Source: Buchnera aphidicola (Thelaxes suberi) (lineage in GTDB: Bacteria; Pseudomonadota; Gammaproteobacteria; Enterobacterales; Enterobacteriaceae). Taken from it: DNA of 64,000 bases. This document shows positions 19,188 through 29,669 of this stretch, one piece after another. Below the pieces are notes generated by a model, which saw nothing but the letters and a program-made list of their open reading frames with translations, was not told the origin of the DNA and ran no database searches. A program made the translations under genes and the position numbers. The stretch lies in contig NZ_OZ060389.1 in assembly GCF_964059005.1 (NCBI RefSeq), positions 310,001-374,000 on the forward strand, given 5' to 3'. How positions within the stretch are numbered: the stretch's first letter is position 1; the number at the start of each line of letters is the position of its first letter.

Positions 19188-20231
19188 ATGCAATCACTAT
19201 ATAAACGTCATTGTTTAACGATATCTAATTTTACTATATCAGAAATTGAAAAAATAATTAAATTTTCTCAATATTTAAAAAATCATAAAGCATTAAAAAA
19301 AGAAAAAAAATATTTAAAAAATAATAATATAGCTTTTATTTTTGAAAAAGCATCGACTCGTACTAAATGCGCAGCGACTGTTGCATGTTTTGATCAAGGA
19401 GCAAGTATTACTTATATAGACCCTGATCGTACTCATTTTAAATACAAAGAATCTATAAAAGATACAACACTATTTTTAAGTAAAATTTATGATGGAATTC
19501 TATATAGAGGAGGAACTCAAAAAGATTTAAATATAATAGCAAAAAATTCCTCAGTACCTGTTTGGAATGCTTTAACAGATGAATCACATCCCACTCAAAT
19601 ATTTGCAGACATACTGACAATGCAAGAACATAGTAATAATACACCGTGGAATCAAATACGATGTGTTTATATTGGCGACATTAACAATAATATTTGTACT
19701 TCTTTAATAGAAGCATCAAATATTATTGGTTTTAATCTAATATTAATTGCACCAAAAAAGTTATGGAAGAAATACAATACTAATAAAAATAACCAACAAA
19801 TATTAGAAAAATGTATTAATAGAAAAATTACATATACCGATAATATAGAAATTGGAATTAAAAATGCTGACTTCATATATACAGATGTATGGGTTTCAAT
19901 AAATGAACCAGAAAAATTATGGGATAAACGTATTAATTTATTAAAAAATTATCAAGTTAACAAAAAATTACTGGATATGTCTAATAATAATAGTGTCAAA
20001 ATCATGCATTGTTTACCAGCTTTTCATGATAATAAAACTTATATAGGCAATAAAATAATGCAGCAACATAATTTAAACAATGGAATAGAAATTACTGATG
20101 ATGTTTTTTTTTCAAAACATAGTATTATATTTGAACAAGCCGAAAATAAATTACATACATTAAAAGCATTAATAACAAGCTCTTTAAAAAAAATAAAATT
20201 TATTAAAAATAATTTATTTATTTTAGAATAA
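19188..20231 (+). CDS. argI: Ornithine carbamoyltransferase
   Basis: Converts ornithine and carbamoyl phosphate to citrulline in arginine synthesis, a nutrient supplied to the aphid. 347 residues (334 in E. coli). Carbamoyl-phosphate motif STRT (56-59, FEKASTRTKC), HPTQ, and ornithine-binding MHCLPAFHD are intact; the C-terminus is slightly extended. No ArgR operator with the expected TGAAT-N-ATTCA symmetry was found upstream. Confidence 0.96.
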   Translation: MQSLYKRHCLTISNFTISEIEKIIKFSQYLKNHKALKKEKKYLKNNNIAFIFEKASTRTKCAATVACFDQGASITYIDPDRTHFKYKESIKDTTLFLSKIYDGILYRGGTQKDLNIIAKNSSVPVWNALTDESHPTQIFADILTMQEHSNNTPWNQIRCVYIGDINNNICTSLIEASNIIGFNLILIAPKKLWKKYNTNKNNQQILEKCINRKITYTDNIEIGIKNADFIYTDVWVSINEPEKLWDKRINLLKNYQVNKKLLDMSNNNSVKIMHCLPAFHDNKTYIGNKIMQQHNLNNGIEITDDVFFSKHSIIFEQAENKLHTLKALITSSLKKIKFIKNNLFILE

Positions 20232-20315
20232 AAATATTTTATATGTTTTTAACATTTATATATAATTTTTGTTATAATATATTTTTATTATACAATTAAA
20301 TTATAAAATAAAATC

Positions 20316-20702
20316 ATGTCTATAAAAATCATACACACTAAAAAATCACCACATCCAATTGGACCTTATAATCAAGGAATACAAATTAATAATATTCTTT
20401 TTATATCTGGTCAAATACCAATTGATACAAAAAATAATACTATACCTGATGATATAGCTCATCAGACTAAAATAGTTTTATTAAATATTGAATCAATATT
20501 ACATAAAGCTAATTTTTACGTTAAAAATATTGTTAAAACAACAATATTTTTAACAAATATTCAAAATATACAGCAAGTTAATAATATCTACACATCTTTT
20601 TTTGAAAAGCATAATAGTAATTTTCCTGCAAGATCTTGTGTTGAAGTGAGTAAATTACCAAAAAATGTAGAAATAGAAATTGAAGCAATAGCTATAAAAT
20701 AA
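20316..20702 (+). CDS. ridA: RidA (YjgF) 2-iminobutanoate/2-iminopropanoate deaminase
   Basis: 128 residues, same length as E. coli RidA. Clears reactive enamine/imine intermediates released by PLP enzymes, for instance in isoleucine synthesis. Conserved PIGPYNQGIQINNILFISGQIP, and the active-site arginine region NFPARSCVEVSKLPK. In E. coli ridA follows pyrBI; those genes are missing here and ridA instead follows argI. Confidence 0.94.
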   Translation: MSIKIIHTKKSPHPIGPYNQGIQINNILFISGQIPIDTKNNTIPDDIAHQTKIVLLNIESILHKANFYVKNIVKTTIFLTNIQNIQQVNNIYTSFFEKHNSNFPARSCVEVSKLPKNVEIEIEAIAIK

Positions 20703-20735
20703 TTATTTTTAATAATACAAAATAATTTGTATAAA

Positions 20736-20754
20736 TATGCCACTAAGTGGCATA
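20736..20754. terminator. Hairpin between convergent ridA and deaD
   Basis: Perfect eight-pair stem TATGCCAC (20736-20743) / GTGGCATA (20747-20754) with a TAA loop. The G/C content of the stem stands out in this genome, and the position between two converging genes fits a two-way terminator, though the flanking T-tracts are modest. Confidence 0.55.
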
Positions 20755-20804
20755 AAATTAAAAATAAATTCGATACATTTAATCCATTATATTTTAAATA
20801 CATA

Positions 20805-22565
20805 TTAAATATTTTTTTTACGAACAGTATTTTTATTGTCACTATTACGTCTAATATTAGACCGGCGTGTTATATATGTATTTCTATTTCTTATAGAAGA
20901 ACGATAATCTTGCAATAATTTAATGTTAATAGGTTTATTAAAAATACGAGTTCGTTTACAACTTAATAGCAATGTTTTCGAAATTCCTTTAGGTAGCTCT
21001 ATAGTAGAATAAGATGAAAATAATTTAATATTTCCTATTTTACGACTTGGTATATTTGCTTCATTTGCTATAGCACCTACAATATGTCTTACTTCTATTC
21101 CATCATCTCTTCCTACTTCAATTTTATATAAATCAATTGATTCTAAAAATTTTTTATCTCTTCGAGTGTGTCTAAATTTTTTTTGATCACTGCTATGAAA
21201 TTTGTCTTTTAAATACGAATCTCTATAAATTTTTCTTTTTATATCAGGAGCGATAATTAAAGGCCTTTCTCCTTGAGCTATTCTTAATAATGCTGCTGAT
21301 AAATTTAATAAATTCATTTCTTCTTCTATAGGATAAATTTTTGGTAGTAAACTTTTATATTTATCTAAATCAATACTATTAAGATGAATTTTTACTTTTT
21401 CAGAAAATTTTTTTAATCTTCGTTTTGTTAATAAATCTGAATTAGGAAGTTCAACTTCTTGAATTTTAGATTTAATAATACGTTCTATGTTTTTTAATAA
21501 ACGTCGTTCTCTATTTTCTACAAACAACAAAGCGCGTCCAGTTCTTCCAGCACGTCCAGTTCTTCCAATTCTATGAACATATGATTCTGCATCCATAGGT
21601 ATATCATAATTAATTACTAAACTTATTCTATCAACATCTAAACCTCTAGCTGCAACATCAGTAGCAATTAAAATATCTAATTTGCCATTTTTTAATCTAT
21701 CTAAAGTTTGTTCTCTTAAAGATTGGTTCATATCTCCATTTAATGCAGCGCTATTATATCCATTTTTTTCTAATGCTTCAGAAACTTCCAACGTAGCATT
21801 TTTTGTTCTTACAAAAATAATAGTTGCAGAAAAATCTTCCGCTTCCAAAAAACGAATTAATGCGTCAGTTTTTCTTCCATATACAATCCAAAAACTCTGT
21901 TTAATATCAGGACAATTTTGTATATTTGTTTGAATTCTAATTTCTTTTGGAAATTTCATAAAACGACGTGTAATTCTACGAATGGCATCAGGCATAGTAG
22001 CAGAAAAAAGAGCTGTTTGGTGATTTTTTGGAATTTCACGCATAATAGTTTCAACATCTTCTATAAATCCCATTCTTAACATTTCATCCGCTTCATCTAG
22101 TACTAAACTACGTAAATAAGATAAATTTAATGTAGTTCTTTTTAAATGATCCAGTAAACGTCCAGGGGTTCCTACTACAATTTGAGGGCCTTGTTTTAAA
22201 GCTTTTAATTGTAATTCGTATCTTTGACCTCCATATAAAGCTAATACATGAATTCCTAACATATATTTTGCAAATAAAGAAAAAGATTCTGCAACCTGTA
22301 CAGCTAATTCTCTTGTAGGAGCTAATACTAAAATTTGAGGTTGTTTCAATTCAATTTTTATATTTTGCAATAAAGGCAATGAAAAAGCAGCTGTTTTACC
22401 GCTACCTGTTTGAGCCATTCCCAAAACATCATTACCTTTTAATAATAAAGGAATGCATGCTTTTTGTATAGGAGACGGTTCAACGTAATTTAAATCATTT
22501 AAAGCTTGGATAATGTGATCAGTTAAACCAAATTGTAAAAAAGTAGTGTTTTCAATACGAGTCAT
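20805..22565 (-). CDS. deaD: DEAD-box RNA helicase DeaD/CsdA
   Basis: ATP-dependent RNA helicase for ribosome assembly and mRNA turnover. 586 residues (629 in E. coli; the Arg/Gly-rich tail is shortened). Motif I AQTGSGKT, motif [10 protein letters not shown], motif III SAT, motif [13 protein letters not shown], then the DeaD C-terminal RNA-binding domain ([23 protein letters not shown]). Its ATG overlaps the stop of a 25-codon leader ORF (ATGA). The ribosome site AAGAGG lies twelve bases before the start, inside that leader ORF. nlpI, between pnp and deaD in E. coli, is missing. Confidence 0.96.
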   Translation of the reverse strand: MTRIENTTFLQFGLTDHIIQALNDLNYVEPSPIQKACIPLLLKGNDVLGMAQTGSGKTAAFSLPLLQNIKIELKQPQILVLAPTRELAVQVAESFSLFAKYMLGIHVLALYGGQRYELQLKALKQGPQIVVGTPGRLLDHLKRTTLNLSYLRSLVLDEADEMLRMGFIEDVETIMREIPKNHQTALFSATMPDAIRRITRRFMKFPKEIRIQTNIQNCPDIKQSFWIVYGRKTDALIRFLEAEDFSATIIFVRTKNATLEVSEALEKNGYNSAALNGDMNQSLREQTLDRLKNGKLDILIATDVAARGLDVDRISLVINYDIPMDAESYVHRIGRTGRAGRTGRALLFVENRERRLLKNIERIIKSKIQEVELPNSDLLTKRRLKKFSEKVKIHLNSIDLDKYKSLLPKIYPIEEEMNLLNLSAALLRIAQGERPLIIAPDIKRKIYRDSYLKDKFHSSDQKKFRHTRRDKKFLESIDLYKIEVGRDDGIEVRHIVGAIANEANIPSRKIGNIKLFSSYSTIELPKGISKTLLLSCKRTRIFNKPINIKLLQDYRSSIRNRNTYITRRSNIRRNSDNKNTVRKKNI

Positions 22566-22639
22566 GTAATACGAAAGCCTCTTAATTTAAAGAAGGGCCA
22601 GTTTACATAACTCATTATGATAATATTATTTATTTTCAT
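22562..22639 (-). CDS. Small leader ORF overlapping deaD (yrbN-like position)
   Basis: Reading down the minus strand from ATG 22639 gives 25 residues, beginning MKINNIII and ending LRGFRIT, stopping at TGA 22564-22562, so stop and deaD start share ATGA. The tight overlap suggests translational coupling. E. coli has a similarly small gene, yrbN, immediately before deaD; position and size agree, but I cannot compare the sequences. No clear ribosome-binding site precedes the ATG, and a second in-frame ATG occurs at codon 9. The start codon lies in the loop of the hairpin at 22597-22657, and codons 10-14 form one of its arms, so ribosomes reading the ORF would open it. Confidence 0.55.
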   Translation of the reverse strand: MKINNIIIMSYVNWPFFKLRGFRIT

Positions 22640-22657
22640 TGAAAAATGTGAACTGGC
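22597..22657 (-). promoter_or_regulatory. Long-range hairpin in the deaD leader RNA
   Basis: On the minus-strand RNA GCCAGTTCACAT (22657-22646) pairs with ATGTAAACTGGC (22608-22597): seven pairs, one A-C mismatch, four pairs, across a 37-base A/T loop. This is G/C-rich for the genome. It sits about 30 to 90 bases upstream of the deaD start and encloses the leader ORF start codon. A regulatory role is inference. Confidence 0.5.
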
Positions 22658-23018
22658 TCAAAGAAAGATAATGTTACGAAAAAGTAATTCAACACATTAA
22701 TAAGTATTAATAACAATAACACGTAAAAAATAAATATTTAAAAATATTAAAAACATAATAATTTTTATTTAAATAAATAATTTTATTTCATTTAATAATT
22801 ATTTTAATTTTTTATTAAAATAATTATTTTAAAATATTATATATATAAATATACATTTATTTATTATTAAAAATAATAAATATTATATGATAAAAATTAT
22901 AAATTTAAAATATATCTGTTTATTTTAAAAATAGCTAAACGCTCTAATACCTACTTATAATAAAGTATTAAATAATCAACATATGAATAATTAAATGAAA
23001 TAAAATAATAAATAAATT
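22640..23018. other. pnp-deaD spacer (nlpI lost)
   Basis: Apart from one arm of the deaD leader hairpin (22646-22657), about 380 bases of A/T-rich DNA with no gene. TAATAC and GTATTA around 22950-22972 could pair as a weak pnp terminator. In E. coli nlpI occupies this interval; no trace of a lipoprotein signal or TPR coding is visible. Confidence 0.4.
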
Positions 23019-25118
23019 TTATGAACTTTTTTTAGCCTCCTTAATACTTAATCGAATCCTTCCTTGACGATCTAACTCTAAAACTTTAACTGAAACAATC
23101 TGATTTAATTTTAAAAAATCTGTTACTTTATTAACTCTTTTTTCTGCAATTTGTGAAATATGAACTAAACCTTCTTTACCTGATCCTATGGATACAAAAG
23201 CTCCAAAATCAACAATACGAGTAATTCTTCCTGTATACATTTTTCCTATTTCAATTTCAGCTGTAAGCTCTTTAATTCTTCTAATAGCATGATTTGCTTT
23301 TTCTTCAATAGAAGAAGAAATTTTGATAGTACCATCATCTTCTATCTCAATAATAGTTCCTGTTTCTTCGGTCAGCATTCTTATAATAGAACCACCTTTT
23401 CCGATGACATCTTTTATTTTTTCAGGATTAATTTTAATGATATAAATACGAGGTGCAAATTCAGATATAGCGCTTCTAGGGGAGCTAATGGATTCCTTCA
23501 TTGCTTGTAAAATATGTAATCTAGCTTGTTTTGCGTGATCAAGGGCAATTTGAATTATTTTACTAGTTATTCCTTCTATTTTTATATCCATCTGTAAAGC
23601 TGTTATACCCATATCAGTTCCTGATACCTTAAAATCCATATCTCCTAAATGATCTTCCTCTCCTAAAATATCTGTAAGAATAATATATTTATTATTTTCT
23701 TTAATTAAACCCATTGCAATTCCAGCAATAGAAGATTTAATAGGCACTCCCGCATCCATTAATGCTAAAGATGCCCCACAGACAGAAGCCATAGAAGAAG
23801 AACCATTTGATTCAGTAATTTCGGAAACAATACGAACAGTATAAGGAAAATCATTAATAGTTGGCATTACTGCTAATAAACTTCTTTTTGCTAATTTACC
23901 ATGACCAATTTCTCTTCTTTTAGGAGAACCTACTATACCAGTTTCTCCAACTGAATATGGAGGAAAATTATAATGAAAAATAAAGTTATCAGTGCGATCT
24001 CCAAGTAATTCATCTAAATTTTGTGCATCACGAGCTGTTCCAAGCGTTACTGAAACCAATGCTTGCGTATCCCCTCTAGTAAATAGAGATGATCCATGCG
24101 TTCTAGGTAAAATTCCAGTACGTATATCTAATTTTCGTACTATATTTTTTTCTCTTCCATCTAATCTTAAATATCCTTGCATTAGTCGGTTTCTGATAGT
24201 ATTTTTTTGAATTATGCACATAATGTTTTCTATTTCAAAAATACTATAATCATTTTCATCTTGAATAAAGTCAGTAATGATATCTTTTTTTATTTCTTCT
24301 AATCTTATATTTCTATTTTTTTTATTAGTTATTTCATAAGTATCTAAGATACGTTTTTTATATTTTTCTTTTATTTTTTGATATAAAATCAAATTGTATT
24401 GCGGAACTAATTGATATTCAAAAGCACATATAGTTACTTTATTAATAAATGAATGTATATTTTTAATAAGATCTTGTTGCGCATTATGGCCAAAAATAAT
24501 AGCATTTAAAATTTCTGATTCAGTTAAAATATTTGCTTCCGCTTCAACCATTAAAATAGCTTCTTTTGTGCCTGAAACTATTAAATCAAGTGTACTGTTT
24601 TTTATATTATTAACAGAAGGATTTAAGATATATTTATTGTTAATATAACCTATTCTTGCAGCTCCAATAGGCCCATTAAATGGTAATCCTGAAATACTTA
24701 ATGCAGCAGATACACCTATCATTGCTACAATGTCAGGATTAATTTGAGGATTGACCGAAACAACTGTGGCTATTATTTGCACTTCATATAAAAATCCAGG
24801 GGGGAATAATGGTCGAATAGGTCGATCTATCAACCTTCCTATTAGGATTTCATTTTCACTAGGGCGACCTTCTCTTCTAAAAAATCCACCAGGAATTCGT
24901 CCAGCTGCATAAGTTCGTTCTTGATAATTTATCGTTAAAGGGAAAAAATTTTTTTCTAAATCCTGAGATATTTTTTTTTGGGCGACTACTGTGACTAAAA
25001 CAGAAGTATCGTTCATAGTTACCATAACAGAAGATGTTGCTTGACGAGCTATCATACCTGTTTCTAAAGTAACTGTATGTAATCCATATTGAAATGTATG
25101 AATAATGGGATTTATCAA
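23019..25118 (-). CDS. pnp: Polynucleotide phosphorylase
   Basis: Phosphorolytic 3'-5' exoribonuclease. I place the start at TTG 25118: AAGGA sits seven bases before it, the resulting N-terminus [21 protein letters not shown] aligns with E. coli [21 protein letters not shown], and E. coli pnp is also known for a TTG start. This gives 699 residues (711 in E. coli). Two RNase PH domains, then KH (about 550-610, [20 protein letters not shown]) and S1 ([20 protein letters not shown]) domains are complete. An upstream ATG at 25148 adds ten unaligned residues. Lies downstream of rpsO, as in E. coli. Confidence 0.96.
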   Translation of the reverse strand: MINPIIHTFQYGLHTVTLETGMIARQATSSVMVTMNDTSVLVTVVAQKKISQDLEKNFFPLTINYQERTYAAGRIPGGFFRREGRPSENEILIGRLIDRPIRPLFPPGFLYEVQIIATVVSVNPQINPDIVAMIGVSAALSISGLPFNGPIGAARIGYINNKYILNPSVNNIKNSTLDLIVSGTKEAILMVEAEANILTESEILNAIIFGHNAQQDLIKNIHSFINKVTICAFEYQLVPQYNLILYQKIKEKYKKRILDTYEITNKKNRNIRLEEIKKDIITDFIQDENDYSIFEIENIMCIIQKNTIRNRLMQGYLRLDGREKNIVRKLDIRTGILPRTHGSSLFTRGDTQALVSVTLGTARDAQNLDELLGDRTDNFIFHYNFPPYSVGETGIVGSPKRREIGHGKLAKRSLLAVMPTINDFPYTVRIVSEITESNGSSSMASVCGASLALMDAGVPIKSSIAGIAMGLIKENNKYIILTDILGEEDHLGDMDFKVSGTDMGITALQMDIKIEGITSKIIQIALDHAKQARLHILQAMKESISSPRSAISEFAPRIYIIKINPEKIKDVIGKGGSIIRMLTEETGTIIEIEDDGTIKISSSIEEKANHAIRRIKELTAEIEIGKMYTGRITRIVDFGAFVSIGSGKEGLVHISQIAEKRVNKVTDFLKLNQIVSVKVLELDRQGRIRLSIKEAKKSS

Positions 25119-25232
25119 AACAATATCCTTATATATACTTTTTATCAAAAAATAATAATAAAAAGCTATTAATTATAATTTAATTATTTTTATAATATTT
25201 ATAATATTAAATTTTTTATAGTAAAATAACAT

Positions 25233-25502
25233 TTATTTTCTTAATTCTAACTTTTTTACTAATAATGTATAACTTAACGGTTCTGTTGTTTTTAAATAAT
25301 TTAATAATCTTCTTCTTTTAGCAACCATATTTAAAAGACCACGTCGACTACTATGATCTTTTTTATGCGTATGAAAATGCTCTTGTAATCTATTAATTTT
25401 AGAAGTTAAAAGAGCTATTTGTACTGAAGAATTTCCTGAATCTTTTAAATTTTTTCCAAATTGATTTATAATTAATTGTGTTTCAGAATGATTTAGAATC
25501 AT
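25233..25502 (-). CDS. rpsO: Ribosomal protein S15
   Basis: 89 residues, same length as E. coli S15. Conserved [42 protein letters not shown]. Primary binder of the 16S rRNA central domain. Start preceded by AAGGAAATATAAAA. Between truB and pnp, the usual order; the 114-base gap to pnp is too A/T rich to recognise the processing stem-loop known in E. coli. Confidence 0.97.
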   Translation of the reverse strand: MILNHSETQLIINQFGKNLKDSGNSSVQIALLTSKINRLQEHFHTHKKDHSSRRGLLNMVAKRRRLLNYLKTTEPLSYTLLVKKLELRK

Positions 25503-25606
25503 TTTTATATTTCCTTTATAATTATTTTCTTAAACAGTATTTTATGCATAAATATATTGTATTAATATACATAATTATTACTGTTAAATAACAGATAAAA
25601 AATTTT

Positions 25607-26539
25607 TTAATAAATAATTTTTTTAGGATAAAGATAACCATCTTCTTTAATATTACCAATCCCGATAAATGATTTAGTAGTATTGTTGATAACCTTTACT
25701 ATCCCTATATGTTTTACATTTATTGTCTTTATTTTGATACCATTTTTAAAGATAATCGATTGACTTATATTAATTACATATTCTGTTAAATAAGACAAGG
25801 GATGATCAATAGAAAGCAGCAAACTATCTAAAAATTTATATTTCTTTACTGTATTATCTCGATTTTGTTGTGAAATTATTTCTAATTTTCTTAATGTAAC
25901 TGTGTGATTTAATGTATATTTTGAAAAACTAATTCTTCTTAAGAATACCACATGAGCACAACAACCTAACATATCTCCAATATCATCAATCAAAGAACGA
26001 ATATAAGTGCCTTTTGAACAAGATATTTTTAATGTTACATAATTTTTATATTGATTAACTAAAATAATTTCTTTTATAAATATTTTTCTTATTTTTTGGG
26101 GAGGGGTAATATTATTTCTTGCATATTTATATAATGGTATACCTTGGTATTTAACTGCAGAATATATTGGAGGAATTTGATACACCTCTCCAATAAATTT
26201 TTGTAAAATCATATTTATGTTTTTTAATAAATTATATGTAACAGTACGTTCTTTTATGATATATCCTTCAGAATCTAATGTTGATGTTTTTTGTCCTAAT
26301 TTCAATATTACTGAATAAGATTTATCAGATTGAATCAAATACTCAGCAATTTTAGTTGCTTTACCTAAACAAATAGGTAAAATGCCTGAGGCAAGAGGAT
26401 CTAATGATCCTGTATGACCAGCTTTATTTGCATTAAACATTTTTTTTACAATTTGTAAAACAGCATTAGATGAAAATCCGGAAGGTTTATCTAATAATAT
26501 AATGCCATTAATATTACGTTTTAAAAAAAAACTTTTCAA
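25607..26539 (-). CDS. truB: TruB, tRNA pseudouridine-55 synthase
   Basis: 310 residues (314 in E. coli). Forms pseudouridine 55 in the T-loop of tRNAs. The catalytic segment GHTGSLDPLASGILPICLGKATK holds the active-site aspartate. KYQGIPLYKYAR and SCSKGTYIRSLIDDIG are conserved. It is followed by rpsO and preceded by rbfA with a 15-base gap, so co-transcription in the nusA-infB operon is likely. Confidence 0.95.
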   Translation of the reverse strand: MKSFFLKRNINGIILLDKPSGFSSNAVLQIVKKMFNANKAGHTGSLDPLASGILPICLGKATKIAEYLIQSDKSYSVILKLGQKTSTLDSEGYIIKERTVTYNLLKNINMILQKFIGEVYQIPPIYSAVKYQGIPLYKYARNNITPPQKIRKIFIKEIILVNQYKNYVTLKISCSKGTYIRSLIDDIGDMLGCCAHVVFLRRISFSKYTLNHTVTLRKLEIISQQNRDNTVKKYKFLDSLLLSIDHPLSYLTEYVINISQSIIFKNGIKIKTINVKHIGIVKVINNTTKSFIGIGNIKEDGYLYPKKIIY

Positions 26540-26554
26540 ATATAGAACCTTTTA

Positions 26555-26977
26555 TTATAAATTTTGATATTGATTATTTATTTTATTTTTATTAATAATA
26601 TTGGATATTGTTTCTCCATATTTAAGAGAGTTATCAAAATAAAATTTTAAATTGGGAGAAATTCGAATATTAATTTTTTTAGCAATTAAACACCGTATAT
26701 ACCCTGATGCACAGTTTAATATTCTTAATATTTGATTCATTTTTTTATCAAATTGATTATTGTATTGAACATTCGTATTATTAAATAATGTAATAAATAT
26801 TTTAGCATGAGATAAGTCTTTTGAAACATTTACTTCAGATACAGTAATCATATAATCAATACGAGGATCTCTTATATACCTTTGTACAATACACGATAAT
26901 TCTTTTTTTAATAGAGATGATATACGATGAGATCGAAAATTTTTTATATTTTTTTGTGTATAATTTATATTTTTCAA
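26555..26977 (-). CDS. rbfA: Ribosome-binding factor A
   Basis: 30S maturation factor of the KH-like fold. 140 residues (133 in E. coli). RSHRISSLLKKELSCIVQRYIRDPRI and VSKDLSHAKIFITLF are characteristic; RISPNLKFYFDNSLKYGETISNII ends the domain. Lies 39 bases downstream of infB, as in E. coli. Confidence 0.93.
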   Translation of the reverse strand: MKNINYTQKNIKNFRSHRISSLLKKELSCIVQRYIRDPRIDYMITVSEVNVSKDLSHAKIFITLFNNTNVQYNNQFDKKMNQILRILNCASGYIRCLIAKKINIRISPNLKFYFDNSLKYGETISNIINKNKINNQYQNL

Positions 26978-27016
26978 AAAAATTAACCTTATTGAATAAA
27001 TTTTATTTTAAGATAT

Positions 27017-29650
27017 TTAATCTTGAATATTACGTTGTACTTCTTTCATTTCAAATACTTCAATTATATCTTTAACACATATATCTTGATAATTTTTTAC
27101 ACCTATTCCGCATTCTATTCCATGATGTACTTCAGATACATCTTCTTTATATCTTCGTAATGATTCTAATTCACCTTCATATATTACTACATTATCTCTT
27201 AACACTCTAATTGGATTATTACGCTTAACAATACCCTCTATAACCATACATCCTGCAATCGAATTAAATTTAGGAGATTTAAAAACGTTACGTACTTCTG
27301 CTAATCCTAAAATTTCTTGTTTATACTTAGGAGATATCATGCCGCTCATTGCATTTTTGACATCATTAATTAAATCATATATTACTGAATAGTACCTTAA
27401 ATCTAAGTTTTCTGTTTCAATGATACGTTTAGAAGAAATATCAGCTCTTACATTAAAACCAATTATAATAGCATTTGAAGCTATTGCTAAAGATGTATCT
27501 GTTTCTGTTATTGCTCCAACTCCTGATCCAATAATTTTTATTTTTACTTCATTATTAGATAGTTTTTCTAAAGATTCACATATTGCTTCTAACGACCCCT
27601 TTACATCTGATTTTAAAATAATGTTTAATGATGAAAAAGCGCCTTCTTTTATGTTTTCAAAAATATTTTCCAAGTTTAATCGACGATTTTTTCCTAATTT
27701 AAACTCTCTATCTTTTGATAATTTATATATTGCAACTTCACGCGCTTTTTTTTCGTCATGTACAACATTTATTTCATTTCCAATTTCAGGTAAGGAAGAA
27801 AATCCTAAAATTGATACAGGAATAGAAGGCCCAGCTTTACTTACATTTTTTCCTAATTCATTCTTCATTGCTCGAATTTTACCATATGAACTTCCTGATA
27901 AAATTACATCGCCTTTTTTTAGAAGACCTTCTTTAATTAATATTGTTGCAATAGGACCTTTTCCTTTATCAAGATATGATTCAATAATAACACCATGAGC
28001 CATACCTTTATGAGCAGCTTTTAGCTCTAACATTTCTGCCTGTAATAAAATTGCATTTAATAAAATATCTATTCCTTTTCCTGTTTTTGCTGATATAAGA
28101 ACAAAAATATTTTCTCCTCCCCATTCTTCTGTAACTACTCCATGCTGCATTAAAGTCTGTTTAATTTGATCAATATTCAAAACATTACGATCAATTTTAT
28201 TGATTGCTACTATAATTGGTACTTTAGCTGCTTTTGCATGTTGTATTGCTTCTAATGTTTGTGGTTTTACTCCATCATCTGCTGCAATAATTAAAACTAC
28301 AATATCTGTAATTTTAACCCCTCTAGATCTCATTGAAGTAAAAGCAGCATGACCAGGAGTATCTAAAAAAGTAATATTTCCCTTAGGTGTAGATACGTTA
28401 TATGCCCCTATATGTTGAGTAATTCCACCTGCTTCGTTATAAGCAACTTTAGTTGATCTAATAAAATCTAATAAAGATGTTTTTCCGTGATCAACATGCC
28501 CCATAACAGTAACTATAGGAGCTCTTGTTTCCACCATTAAATTATGATTTATAATACGATTTTGCATTAATTTTTCTTCTAAATCATTATCATTGTGAAT
28601 AATGACTTTATGACCCATTTCTTCTGCAACTAATTGAGCTGTATCTTGATCTAATATTTGATTAATTGTAGCTATTATACCTAAATCCATCATTTTTTTT
28701 ATAACAATTGCACTTTTTACTGCCATTTTATTAGCTAATTCAAAAACTTTAATATTCTCTCCTATAAATATATCTTTATTAATAACATTAATAGGTTTTT
28801 TAAATGCTTGTTTTAATGATTTCAATTTACTGTTATTTCGATTTTTTTTATTTCTTCTAATGTTATTTTTTACCAATTCTTGACCTTTATTAAATTCTGT
28901 AAATTTGTTATTTTTTTTTGTTCGAAAATTATTAATATTACGTATACGTTGTGGTTTTATGGTTTGTGAATTTATATTTTTTTCATGATCATTATTTTTT
29001 TTTTTTATAAGAACGTTGTTTTTTTTGTGAAACAAATGATTTTGAAACACATTTGTACTATTTTCTTTTTTTTCATTAGTTAAATTTCTTTTTTTATCTA
29101 AAAATTTATCCGTTTTTTTTATAAAAACATCTTTTTTAATTATTTTTTTATCTAAATTTATAAGATGATTGTTATCATTTTTATTTTTGATGATGGAATT
29201 ATTATTTTTTTTTATTTTTATATTATTATCAAATTTTGTATTTTGTAATTGATTATGTAAAATATTGTTTTTATCAATATCATTATTTTTATTAATTACT
29301 TTTTTATTTATAACCTTATTATTTTTAGTAGAACTACTATTTTCTATATTACAAAAAATTTTTTTACTTTTAAAATAAGTATGTTTTTTTCTTATTTCAA
29401 TTAAAACTTCTTTACTTTTTCCTCCTGTACCAACTATATTCATAGTGCTTTTTATCGCACGTTTTAAACTTAATGTTTGTAACGTGCTGTCTTGATTATT
29501 TTTTAAATAATCTAATAAAATTTTTTTTTCTTCTTCTGTAACATAATCATTGTCTTGTTTAAAAATGCCTATTTTAGAAAACTGACTAATTAATTCAGAT
29601 ACTGAAATATTCATATTTTTAGACATTATTGTAATATTATTTTCTTTCAT
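27017..29650 (-). CDS. infB: Translation initiation factor IF-2
   Basis: GTPase that brings fMet-tRNA to the 30S subunit. 877 residues (890 in E. coli). N-terminal IF2-N motif ([17 protein letters not shown]), then a long Lys/Asn-rich linker (about residues 95-285), a second IF2-N motif ([21 protein letters not shown]), the G domain with GHVDHGKT near residue 383, DTPGH and NKID, and the C-terminal tRNA-binding domain ([14 protein letters not shown]). AAGGA ten bases before ATG 29650. The linker is the most degenerate part and contains an in-frame A12 tract (28995-29006). Preceded by nusA with a 19-base gap. Confidence 0.97.
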   Translation of the reverse strand: MKENNITIMSKNMNISVSELISQFSKIGIFKQDNDYVTEEEKKILLDYLKNNQDSTLQTLSLKRAIKSTMNIVGTGGKSKEVLIEIRKKHTYFKSKKIFCNIENSSSTKNNKVINKKVINKNNDIDKNNILHNQLQNTKFDNNIKIKKNNNSIIKNKNDNNHLINLDKKIIKKDVFIKKTDKFLDKKRNLTNEKKENSTNVFQNHLFHKKNNVLIKKKNNDHEKNINSQTIKPQRIRNINNFRTKKNNKFTEFNKGQELVKNNIRRNKKNRNNSKLKSLKQAFKKPINVINKDIFIGENIKVFELANKMAVKSAIVIKKMMDLGIIATINQILDQDTAQLVAEEMGHKVIIHNDNDLEEKLMQNRIINHNLMVETRAPIVTVMGHVDHGKTSLLDFIRSTKVAYNEAGGITQHIGAYNVSTPKGNITFLDTPGHAAFTSMRSRGVKITDIVVLIIAADDGVKPQTLEAIQHAKAAKVPIIVAINKIDRNVLNIDQIKQTLMQHGVVTEEWGGENIFVLISAKTGKGIDILLNAILLQAEMLELKAAHKGMAHGVIIESYLDKGKGPIATILIKEGLLKKGDVILSGSSYGKIRAMKNELGKNVSKAGPSIPVSILGFSSLPEIGNEINVVHDEKKAREVAIYKLSKDREFKLGKNRRLNLENIFENIKEGAFSSLNIILKSDVKGSLEAICESLEKLSNNEVKIKIIGSGVGAITETDTSLAIASNAIIIGFNVRADISSKRIIETENLDLRYYSVIYDLINDVKNAMSGMISPKYKQEILGLAEVRNVFKSPKFNSIAGCMVIEGIVKRNNPIRVLRDNVVIYEGELESLRRYKEDVSEVHHGIECGIGVKNYQDICVKDIIEVFEMKEVQRNIQD

Positions 29651-29669
29651 GAATTATTTTTCCTTATAA

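Noticed and set aside
22660..23018. Possible structural RNA (RNase P RNA, 4.5S or similar) in the pnp-deaD gap
   Set aside because: Conserved core sequences of these RNAs were not found and the stretch is nearly all A/T.
27420..27998. 192-codon open frame on the plus strand
   Set aside because: Lies wholly antisense within infB, where the opposite strand encodes conserved IF-2 domains; low-complexity content and no ribosome site.
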